This document shows, piece after piece, positions 25,217-35,692 of a stretch of DNA of 64,000 bases (the stretch's first letter is position 1; each line of letters starts with the position of its first letter). Position numbers and translations under genes: made by a program. The stretch covers positions 26,639,635 to 26,703,634 of the forward strand of contig OX637405.1 of the NCBI GenBank assembly GCA_951799425.1. Direction: 5' to 3'. The notes under the pieces are model-generated. The model was not told where the DNA came from. It did no database searches and saw only the letters and a program-made list of their open reading frames with translations. The DNA is from Ilex aquifolium. Lineage: Eukaryota; Streptophyta; Magnoliopsida; Aquifoliales; Aquifoliaceae.

Positions 25217-26277
25217 TGGCGTTAAGATTATTTAAATTTAAGAATAATCATAAAAATGATTATGTTAAAAATATGGAAGAGATAGAATTCTCTGATATTG
25301 AAAATATATTGCAGAACTGGGATAGTACCCCACTAAGAAAATCTATAATATTTGTACTTTTGATTTTAAATCGAGTTTAACAATTAAAACGATTAAAAGG
25401 ATTATTCCTTTTGATCAATATGGAGATATTTTACAGCTGTTAACTGAAAGAGAAGTCTTAAAGGCTCAAGAAAATTATAAGTTTGTGCATATTGGATTAG
25501 TCCAAGTTGCTTTAAAATCATTAACTATGAAAGGATTAAATGTCTCTTTTATGCTAGCATTAAGAGATGCTAGATGTCTTGATTTTGATCAATCTTTAAT
25601 GGGTGTTATGCAGTCAAGTTTAAGTGCTGGTCCAGTTTATTTTAACTGTTTTCCAGATTTATCTATATCTTTAACTGATAAGAATATTTTGGATGTTTTA
25701 ACATGTAATATTAAAACTTTTGGTTACAATTATAAAGATGGAACAGATATAATTGTTTTCACTTATTGAGTATATTATAAAGTTATAAATACTCTATGTC
25801 CTGAAGCTAAATTTTATAATATTAAAGGTCAAACAACTTTAATTGAAAAAAATACGTTTAAGAATAAAATTGAAGTCCCTAAGACTATTAAATGGTCAAA
25901 AATCCAGTTTCCAGAAACCTGGCAATTGGAATCTGTGATCTCTAAGAAACCAGAAATTTATGAAGAAATAACACAAATTGCCCAATCATCTCAGGGTGAT
26001 GTTATGATAAAATTTGCTAGAACAAATTCTAGAAATTCTTTTAGATTTTCTAATAAAACAGAAACTTCTTCAGTTTATTATAATCCTATTAGAAGATATA
26101 CTTCTTCGGTCTCAAATCGAATGAGAGATAAAGAACCCATAATTGAAGGTATAAAAACCTCTCGTAATCAAATTCCTCATGGAATTTATAGACAAGATAA
26201 AGAAACTTTTAATGAATCTTCTCAAGAAGAAGATTATATTGATCCAACTCCATCCGAAATCATATTTCAACTATAAT
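25217..26277 (+). pseudogene. Pararetrovirus movement-protein region (copy 2)
   Basis: It resembles 30K-superfamily movement proteins, which open plasmodesmata for cell-to-cell spread. The stretch 'LRDARCLDFDQSLMGVMQSS' carries the conserved aspartate region, and hydrophobic beta-strand-like segments follow. It is the first coding region of the fossil, as in single-polyprotein Caulimoviridae. Confidence 0.65.
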
Positions 26278-26281
26278 TTTT

Positions 26282-28330
26282 ATGGACTTACACCAAAAAG
26301 AATTTGTTGTTAATAGAAAAGAAATAAATGCATAATTTAATCTTCCTAAATATAAAGAATTTAGAGATTGGTATTTTAAAACTGTCAAGAAGAACTTAAA
26401 AATTATAAAGAAATGTTTTACCTTTATATAGAAAGGGAGAAAAATATAATTCTTTTTGTTACTTGGTTTTTAACCTATTATGCTCCACCTACTATGGACC
26501 ATTTAAATGTAATTGAAAATTTGCAACATAAATGGGAAACCTTGGATGGTAAAACTATAAATAGTTTTTATCCACCAACTACTGAAGCTATAAAACTAAA
26601 GGTAAAAAATTCTGAGGAAATTGTTATGAATGCTTGTTATTCAGGATCAAATATTGTTGTCAAACAAAATAATTATACAAACGTCTGCTTACAGGCTATA
26701 GGACAACATTTGAATAAAATTGAAAACTTGATAAAAGACCAATTAAAAGCCTCGTCTTATAAGACTTTCCCAAAGGAATTTAATGAACTTGAACAAGTTA
26801 ATATAAAACCCCCAGTAGATACTTCCTCTTTCAATCTTCATAATAAAGTTGAAGATGGGTTCATAAATGCACTCAAAAATAAATTACAAGGTTTATCATT
26901 AAATGTGATTTCTGAAACTGAAATTAAAAATTTTGAAGAATTATTATCTAACATACAGAAAGAAGAAGTTAATAAAATTGGTTATTCTAAACCAAAAACT
27001 AATACATATCAACAAGCACTTCCTTTAAGGGCTTATTATCAAAGATCAACTCCTCAATATATTATGTATGAAGAAATATAGTTTCTAGATCAAAGTGGTT
27101 ATGATGCCCCTTCAATATATGAATGGAATATTGATGGTATGTCGGAATATTTAGTCCACTAAGTTTTACATAAAATTTTAATGTATGCATCGATATGTTG
27201 AGCTAATCGTAATTCTGATCATGCTACTGCTAAATTTATAACTGCTGGTTTCACTGGCCAATTGAGAGGCTGGTGGGATAACTTTTTAAGCTCAACCCAA
27301 CAAAATGAAATCTTAAATGCAGTAAAAATTATAACAGCCGCAGATGGGAGTATAACTACTCAAGAAGATGTTGTTTATATATTAATACAAACTATACTAA
27401 AACACTTTGTAGGGTCAAGCTTCCAAAGTATAGAAAAAAGTAAGGAACTCTTAATGAATTTAAAATGTCCCACCTTAACCCATTTTAGATGGTATAAATA
27501 TGTGTTTTTGGCAAAAGTTTTACGAAGACCAGATGCTAATAATGAATTCTGGAAAGAAAAATTTATATCAGGATTGCCTAGCCTATTTGCTGAAAAAATA
27601 AGAATTCGTTTAAACAACGACATGGAGGATTTAAAATTCCTTATGAAAATTATACTTATGGAGAACTAATTTCTGAATGTATTTTAGAAGGTTTAGTTAT
27701 TTGTAATGATTTAAATCTCAAATCTCAACTCAAAAGACAAAGATTAATTGGTCATAAAGAGCTTAGAGAAATTTGTAATCAGTTTGCGTATAATCTAGAT
27801 ATCCCAAAAGATAAAGTTTCTAGTAAAAGGAAACCTTACACTAAGCCTTATAAAAAAGGTAGAAAATTCTATAAAAAAAATTATGGAAAAGAGAAAGTTG
27901 ATAAAGTTACTAAAAAATCTAAAGAAAATGATAAAAAGCCTATTATAAATTTAAGTGTGGCAAAGAAGGTCATATTGCCTCTAAATGCACAACTAAACAA
28001 CAAATTAATTAATTAATTAATGATGAAGATCTTAAAGAAAAAAATTTAAAAATTGTTTTAAATTCAGAAAGCGAAGACTCTACTAATGGTCTAACTTCTG
28101 AAGAAGAATATAATAATATCAATGAGATAAGTAATTCATTTTCGAATGAAGAAAAATCATAATCAGATAATGATTGTTCTTCTCATTGTCAAGCTGAAAC
28201 CAATTACTATAAAGCTATTTTAGTCATGAATGGATTAAGTATAAATATTTTGACTAAGTCACAAACATTAATTCTTGATCTTATTGATAAAATTCAAGAT
28301 CCAGATTCTAAAAGAAAAGCTATTGAATAA
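26282..28330 (+). pseudogene. Pararetrovirus capsid region with zinc knuckle (copy 2)
   Basis: The N-terminal part aligns with copy 3 ('VVNRKEINA' against 'IINRKEINA'). The middle contains 'GFTGQLRGWWDNFLS', the gag-like core shared by Caulimoviridae and LTR-element capsids. A Lys-rich stretch precedes a knuckle region near 27955 reading G-K-E-G-H-I-A-S-K-C, and a Ser/Glu-rich tail follows. Several interruptions. Confidence 0.72.
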
Positions 28331-28639
28331 TATTTGCAGATAACTCCAGAAGAAAAGAGACCATCAATGTCTCAATCTTATTCACTAAAATAAGTCCTTA
28401 ATAGGACAGATAACATAATAGTTGATAATTCCCACATAAAAGAAATTTCTCCCACTACAATACAAGATTTAAAAGGAGAAATTAATTACATAAAAAATGA
28501 CATAAAAGTCATATAGCAAAGACTATTGGCCTTAGAGAAAATGCCAATTAAGGAAGATGACATAAAAGTCACTAATGCGTCTGATATTGAATACTTAAAT
28601 GTATTGGAAAAAATAACTTATCAGAAATGATATGTTAAA

Positions 28640-28948
28640 ATTATCCTTGTAATAAATCAAGAATTTACTGTTGAAACAATTGTTTTAATTGATAGCGGAG
28701 CAGATATGAATTGCATAAAAGCAGGATTAATTACCACAAAATATTTTGAAAAAACTACTCAGTCAGTAAGTACTGCTGATGGTTCAAAATTAAATATAAA
28801 CTTTAAGCTTTCTAATGTTTATATATGTAATGAAGGAATTTGTATTCCTACTACTTTTATGCTTATTGATAATTTAAATCAATTAGTAATTTTGGGAACA
28901 CCATTTTTATCTATGATCGAACCCATAGAAAGAATAGATTCTAAATGA
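28640..28948 (+). pseudogene. Pararetrovirus aspartic protease region (copy 2)
   Basis: 'LIDSGADMNCI' carries the D-S-G-A active-site motif of retropepsins, and 'LVILGTPFL' is the later conserved strand. It lies after the capsid region, as in Caulimoviridae polyproteins. Confidence 0.75.
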
Positions 28949-29416
28949 ATTTTGACTACCATAAATGGTCAACAAATATTATTTGAGTTTATAACTCCAC
29001 CTCAAATACAGATGATAAATCAACTAAAAGAAAATTTGATTTATAAAAAGAGTCATTTTGATTCACTTATCCCTAACTCTTTTTGGAGTAATAATCTTGC
29101 AGGAGGACAAGAAGTACCAGAAATGAATCCTAGCCACGATTCATTTTCACTTGGTCCCATTGTCAAATCCCCAGAACTTCTTGACTGTATTTGTGACCAT
29201 GCAGGTGAAGATATTTTTAGCTTCGTCTCCACGTGAAAAATTAATTATTACAAAATGTCTCTATGGAGTCTTTATTGTCATGTTATGGAAGATCAATTAA
29301 CAGATGATGTTTCTATTTTTCTGTTAAAAATAACCCGAGCCATTAAAAATTTTCCTAAATTCCGTCTTATACTTGAAATAAATGATTGGTATTATGATTA
29401 TCACTATAAATAGTAG

Positions 29417-30262
29417 ATGGAGAATCTTGCTCCAGAGGAATTCTGCTACCAGATAATAACCAAAATTGGAGGAATAATGGTAAAAACTCAATTTTATGTA
29501 TATAAAAGAGCATATTATTCTGATAAATATAAAACTGCTTATTATGCATATAAAAGTGCATATTATTTTGATCCACATAAGGATGCTAATTATTTTAATG
29601 CATATAAAAATGCATATTATCCACCTTAGTACCTTTCAGTAAGTTACCCCTTAAAAATGTTATATCACATAAAGGTGATACAGATTTTTCACATCAAAAA
29701 AGTAAAAAATTTGGTGACGAATGCCCGTCACATAAAAGTGACAATAATGAGCTATCTTTTCATAAGCATAGGTCTAGAGATAAATCTCTTTTGACTATTC
29801 ATCATACTTTAATATTATCTCTATATAAGGAGAATAATTTTATTATCTGGATAAATGTCTTTTTAAATAATTACCGGATAAATCCTGAAGAAATAGGAAA
29901 ATTATTTCATTACTGGAATAATTATCCTAATGACTCTAAATGTCAGATTATTGAAGAATGTCTTAAAGACATGGGAAAAGAGGGAGAGGAACATTCCACC
30001 TCAAACTCTATTGTTCCCACAACCAGTATAAATACTGGATTTAATCTCGTTGAAGTTCTTAAAGAACAAATTAAAAAAGAAAAACTCCATTTAAATATTG
30101 AGCAGCTTAAAGCAGCAGTTATGGAGGAATGGCGTCTTCAGGTTATGTCTACCTTTGGAATGGGCAAAATCGTGAAGATGGATCTACCTAATACTCCAAC
30201 AGTTGCTATAAAAGGCAAATGGAAAGATAAGTTGAGGAGGAAGATAGGAAAACCCCTACTCC
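29417..30262 (+). pseudogene. Pararetrovirus downstream ORF (copy 2) with AYY repeats
   Basis: The first part is a run of tyrosine-rich units (variants of Y-K-x-A-Y-Y) ending in 'NAYYPP', the same motif seen once near the start of the copy 1 ORF. The latter part, about 29930-30250, is clearly related to copy 1 at 12180-12500. The function is unknown. Several interruptions. Confidence 0.6.
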
Positions 30263-30267
30263 TATTG

Positions 30268-30274
<7 letters not shown>

Positions 30275-30304
<30 letters not shown>
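30275..30304. repeat. (TA)n microsatellite at the end of pararetrovirus copy 2
   Basis: About 14 TA units directly after the last recognisable virus sequence. Confidence 0.9.
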
Positions 30305-30305
<1 letters not shown>

Positions 30306-30317
30306 TTAAAATAAAAA

Positions 30318-30670
30318 ATAGTAACATTTAAATATAAAAAAATAGTAACATTCAATATTAATATTTTAAAAAAAATAATAATAGTAACATATTTAACAAA
30401 AACAGTAACATACTTACAAAAACAGTAACATGCTCAACAAAAAAAAAAAATAGCAATATAGAACATTGAACAAAATTGAAAATAAAAATAGTAGCATTCA
30501 AACCCATAACCAGAGAAAGAAGTCTCCAATTCTTCAGCATTCAAAAAAGTAACATTAAAAAAGTAATAACATGCTTAATAAAAAAACAGTAACATGAAAA
30601 AAAAATAGTAATATGGTCAATTAGAAAAAATAGTAACACGGTCAACAAAAAACGTAATAACATGAAATAT
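30318..30670. repeat. Degenerate AGTAACAT tandem array
   Basis: The motif AGTAACAT (with variants such as AGCAATAT) recurs about a dozen times, separated by A-rich spacers of variable length. No coding. Confidence 0.75.
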
Positions 30671-31540
30671 TGAAAAAATTTGGGGACTATTTATCAAAAA
30701 AATAAAAATAAAAATTGAGAATCAAATTAATAACACATTGAGCAAGTTTTTCAACCCTTTTTTTCGAAAACCAACAACATAGAAGTTCATGATGACCAGA
30801 ACGCAGTCGAAGATATAGTAGTTGTAAATAATGTTCCAAACCCTACTAATTTTGATGCTATGGAGGAAGAAATGATATCTAAGGAGAAAGATTTGTTGTA
30901 CTGGAGTGATGATCTTCTTCTAACGAGAAAGAGAGAATATAAATTTTAATTTTAATTTATGAGTGAATTAAAGGATAATAATTTCTAATTTAAGAAATTA
31001 ATTTAAAGCTACTTTCAAGGTCTTTAAGGTTTCTATAATTGAACAGAATAAGACTTTTTAGGGTATTTTTGGAATTTAAAAAAATAGTGGATTTAAGTAC
31101 TTATTAGTAAGATAAAAAATGGACTTTTCACCAAATAAGTTTCATTGACGGACTTAAGTCATTATAAGTCCATCCAAGAGGACTCAGATCCAATTTTCAC
31201 TAATCTTTTTGGTCAATTAGTTCATGTGCGTATATTTTGGGTCATAAAGGATAAGAAGATGAGAAAAGACAATAAAAAACCTAAAATAAATAAAAATCCT
31301 CATTCATATCCTAAAAAATCTCAAGTAATCTCTCTCTTTCTCTCATAGATCATAAATAATTTATCTCTCCCTCATTCTTACATTCTCTCACCTACAAATC
31401 TCTGTCTCTCTCTCTTCACATTAAAATCCTCATTTTATATATATATATAAAAATGTTGTTATGTGTGTATGTAGATGTAAATATACATTCAAGCAGAAAA
31501 TTGCTATATATAAAAGGGAAATTTGAAAGCCAGTATAAAA
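30671..31540. other. AT-rich intergenic DNA with a dispersed-repeat end
   Basis: No gene is supported. The part 31097-31185 ('ggacttaagtc' context) matches 980-1045 in reverse complement, so it is probably one end of an old dispersed element. Confidence 0.45.
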
Positions 31541-31619
31541 ATTTGGACTCAATTGAGTTAAATTACATTAAGGAAACTTATTTAGCCATAAGTGCATTTT
31601 TTTTGAAAAAAGACTAAAA

Positions 31620-32600
31620 GACAATTTATTGCTTAATTACTCTCTCTCTTCATTACTCTCACTCTTTCTTCCCTATTTTCTCTCTTTCTCTCTCTCACAC
31701 ATTGATAATTTATTTATTTTTTAAATATGTAAAGATTTAATTTAATTTTTTCATCTATTTCCTTTATTTTTTCTCTTTCTCACTCTCCCCTCCCTCCCCT
31801 TATTTTTTCCTACCGTTATTCTTTCTCTCCTTATTCTCTCTTTATCATTACATCATCGTGACAACAACACAGTTACACCAATCAGTTGCACTAATTAGTT
31901 ACAATTACCATATAATACACTAAAAAAGTTATTCATGTGTTCTAATAAAATCAAACAGTTACACGAAATTATAACATCAACCCAATTTATCATTCAGTTG
32001 TTTATATAAACCAAAGAGTTACACTATTTAGTATCATGATATGGTTACACCAATTATATACCAAATTGTGTTTATCATTATACAAAAGACTTTATCATTA
32101 TACCAAATTTGTTGTATATAATTAGTGTAACTATGTCGTGATTATTAAATGGTGCAACTATTTGGTTTATGTAAACAATTGAATGAAAAATTGGGTTGGT
32201 GTCATAATTTTGTGTAATTATTTGGTGTAACTGTTTGGTTTATTAGAACACATGAGTAATTGTTTGGTGTATTATAGGACAATTGTAATTGATTGGTGTA
32301 ACTGATTAGTGTAATTGTGTTGTTATAATGTTGATATAAAAAGAGAGAAAAAAATAAGGAGAATGAGTAAGAGTGAGAGAAAATAGGAGGAGAGAGCGAG
32401 AGAGAAAATAGGGGAGAGAGATATGAAAAAATAAAATCAAATCTTTACATATTTGAAAAGAAAATAAATTATTAATAGGAGATAGAGAGAAAATATGGGA
32501 GAGATAGGGAGAGTAACGGAGAGAAAATAGGAAAAGATAGTGAGAGAGGAATGGAGACAGATGAAGAGAAAATAGGTGGAGAGAGAGAATAAAAATTATG
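31620..32600. mobile_element. Long foldback (inverted-repeat) element
   Basis: The left arm, about 31871-32055, and the right arm, about 32115-32320, are reverse complements at roughly 80% by eye, with a centre near 32090. The match extends outward through a CT-rich arm (31640-31860) and its GA-rich partner (32330-32600), including a shared 'aaatatgtaaagattt'. This is the shape of a foldback or MITE-type element. Its exact ends and target duplication were not resolved. Confidence 0.65.
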
Positions 32601-32787
32601 CATAATTTTAAGGAAGGATAAGTAAGTAAAAAAATTCAAATATCATTTGAATTTTTGTACCTAATCACAAGATGTTTTATTAAAATCGAACTTAATAGAA
32701 TAAAATATTTATTCATACACTTCCTCTCAAATAAGTCTAAAAAAATGTACTCATACTAAAAAAACCCTATATAAAACATTGATATGC

Positions 32788-33012
32788 AGTGTTACTGTGA
32801 AAATATGTTTTATTATGACAATAACAACCAATTGTCACTATAAAAATGTGTGTTAGTGTGACATTAATTTTTAATGTAACTATGAAAAATGTTCTATTGT
32901 GACAATAATAATCACTATCACTATAAAAATACGTGTTAGTGTGACATTAATTTCTAATGTAACTGTGAAAAATATGTTCTATTGTGACAGTAACAATTAT
33001 TGTCATTATGCC
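32788..33012. repeat. ~83-bp tandem repeat, about 2.7 copies
   Basis: A unit with 'gtgttagtgtgacattaatt' and 'ttctattgtgaca' recurs at an 83-base spacing; two full copies and a partial one are visible. Confidence 0.8.
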
Positions 33013-33888
33013 AATGTGAATGTGTTGATGTGTCAATGTAGCTGTGTCATCGTGAGTGTCATTATGTTATTGTGTTGTTACTATTATTGTGGTCGTGTGT
33101 GTGAGTGTATATATATATATAAAAGTGAGAGAGATAACAGATGGAAGAGAGAAAGGAGAGAAGAGAAAAAAAAGAGATATAATCAGCAAATTATGCGTGT
33201 AGATTGCCATATTTTGCTGTAGGGTAGAATAGGAAATAAAAAAAAAGACTATTGGATCTACTTATTAAAAATTTCATATGCTTTGTCTATAATAACCCAA
33301 TAAGTTCGCTCATGTCTTTATTGGTAAAATAGATTGTCGTATTTTATTTGATTCTAATTTTCACTTGTAAGGTCTTTAAAATGGGCCTGAAATTTGGGCC
33401 GGTCTGTGTTTGTATGTTTTTTCAAAGTGGGCTTTAGTGTTTGTCAAATTTTTAAGCTTGCATCTGGGCTTTGTAGAATTGCCCGAAGATTTGGTCCTCG
33501 GTGGGAGTCTACATGTGGGCTTGTGCTGAGTGATTAATAGCCTTTTGTCCCCTCAAAATTTTTAGAAATCTCACTTTGTCCCTGAAAATTTTAAGTCTTA
33601 CATTACACGCTCAATGCATCTCAATTTTTAGATATTTTTCAATCCTCCTTACTTGACCATATGGATGATTAATCGATTGTATGCCAATAATACTCAATCT
33701 AATTTATTCTTAACCAAATACTTATAAATCTCAGAGCAATATTCATATATGAAATAATTTAAATTACCAATGTTCCAACACGGACTCAAGCTCAGATCTC
33801 TAATCTCAAGGACTAGACTATTCTCCCCTGAGACAACTTGCTACTTTAAGGTTAACTCAAGTTAAGACAAATAAGAAAAAATGAGTTC
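33013..33888. other. Intergenic DNA, no gene seen
   Basis: TG-rich and GA-rich low-complexity tracts. A stretch at 33370-33420 is related to the GGGCCTATAATTTGGGCC repeats near 834-900. Confidence 0.5.
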
Positions 33889-33891
33889 TAA

Positions 33892-34700
33892 GAGCAACTC
33901 TGATAATGCTATCTAAAATAACTACTCAAAATATATTTAAATATTATACTATTTACTTTAGCTAACCACTTTTTCAAATTCACTCCAACAACGCTATCTA
34001 TTTTAGCTAACCACTTCAACTAACTTTCAATAATAAAATTTAAAAAATAGCAATTCAACTATACATTATATAAATTTAATCAATTATGGGTTACAAGAGT
34101 AAATATCATAAAAGATGGGCTACAAGAGTAAATATCATAAAAGAATATTAGCCACCATCTCCACCGAAGAGGAGGAAGAACAGTCGAAGGCTTAGACGGT
34201 GCTTGGGGCAAATTGGAGCGATTCGAACGTCATGGAAGAAAGAATTGAAGGTCGATGAGAAGCTTGATTTGGGAGAGGAGGTAACAGTTGAAGGTGGGAT
34301 TGAGATGGGTGGGGTTGCATCTCCTTCTAATTTTACAAATTCAGTCGGTGGGGTTTCAATGGGATTTTTGGTGGGTTTTTTGGTGGGATTTTTGGGTTTT
34401 TCGGTGGGTTTTTGGTGGGTTTTCCGGTGAGTTTTTTAGTGGGAGTTGAGACAGAGAAAACCAGAGAGAGCTCCTTTGAGACAGAGAAAACCAATGGGAG
34501 CTGAGACAGAGAAAACTAGCTGAGACAGAAAACCAGTGGGAGCAAAAACACAATAGCAAGCTCCTTTGCCTCGCCAGGAATAGCCAGCCAATTGAAGGTT
34601 ATGGGAAATAGCTAGTGTGATAGCTAGTCCAACAAGATTTAAGGACTGCATATGTAAAATAGCTAAGAAGGGCATTTTATTGAGACTCTTGGAGTTGCTC
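33892..34700. mobile_element. PIF/Harbinger-type MITE (809 bp)
   Basis: The terminal inverted repeat GAGCAACTC (33892 on) matches GAGTTGCTC (ending 34700), and both ends are flanked by a 3-bp TAA duplication, the Harbinger/Tourist pattern. It has no transposase. Inside, 34340-34440 is a GGT/TTTT-rich internal repeat, which produces open frames of no meaning on both strands. Confidence 0.75.
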
Positions 34701-34703
34701 TAA

Positions 34704-35692
34704 CCAGCTAGTTGTTCTAAGAAGCTAAGATGGCTGTCATCGACAAGCTGAGGAGGGAGCAAGAGTTGCTACCTATTCTCCTAAAGGGTAAATTTTTAAG
34801 ATGCCCTGTAGCAATTGCTTGTAGTATGAATCAATACTACAGCACCATTAGATAGGAGGAGGAGTTTTGGTGTCTCTCATTTTACCATTAGTGGTGATCG
34901 GTTAGTTTAATTGGAGTTAACATAGTAAGAAACAATGCTCTTACTAGCTCCCCAAGCATTGGGGTCATAGCTGATTCTTATTCTCACAAGGCATAGAAAG
35001 AACTTTGAGCTAGAACACTAGTTAATTTGTAATGCAAGGCTAATTTGAAGATGTTTATGACCCGGTTTATGAAGCTTCCATAGAGGTCAGAGCGGCATAA
35101 CCCGGTTTACGACTTTCCCATTAGATGGGACTTCATGGGTTTTTAAACCTGACATAATCGAGTTTTATTGTCTCGTATTATTTAAATTAATATAATGAAA
35201 CTTTTTTTTTTTTTTGGGATATTTAACATTCCTTCATGACTCAAGTCGGGCCAGCGAACTGCCCAATTTGCCAAGTCCAATATAGAGGTGGGCACACTGT
35301 CGAATATGCATGATCTTTGTCAAGTTTATGCTCGTGAATCACTTCATTCACATTATTTCACATGTTAAACTAATGTATCTACTAGAGAGAGAGAGAGATG
35401 AACTCCATTATCATAAACTAGAAGATACAACGGAAGGAGAGGAAAGCGTATCCAAATACAAACCATGAACAAAAAACGAACACATAGGTAATAAGTATCA
35501 TAAATATAGATTTTGAGTACTATTTTGTGTCAGCGCAAGCCTGAATTTAGACCAAGACACATTAGGAATGAGCATGGAGCCACTTATTTAGTACTAGTTT
35601 TGAGTCTTGATCGAGCGCGAGGGACCATATTTACTTCTGAGCCTGCAGGGGAGCAAAATATAGCCAAGAGTTAGCACTCTTAATCTGCCTTC
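34704..35692. other. Intergenic DNA downstream of the GSTL gene
   Basis: No open coding region could be supported. It contains a short (GA)n near 35383-35397 and a poly-T/A run near 35200. The 3' UTR of the glutathione transferase gene must lie in the right part, but no poly(A) signal stands out. Confidence 0.45.

Larger units (their letters stand above)
25217..30262 (+). mobile_element. Endogenous pararetrovirus fossil, copy 2
   Basis: Plus-strand Caulimoviridae fossil. In order it shows a movement-protein region, a long capsid region with zinc knuckle, an aspartic protease and the unknown downstream ORF. The RT and RNase H expected between protease and downstream ORF are not seen, so this copy has lost a large internal piece. 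Its start lies about 90 bp from the upstream end of copy 1, in opposite orientation. Broken, with roughly ten interruptions; an old insertion. Confidence 0.82.

Noticed and set aside
34743-34900. Possible gene fragment starting MAVIDKLRRE
   Set aside because: The frame closes soon, no splice-consistent continuation was found, and no family is recognised.
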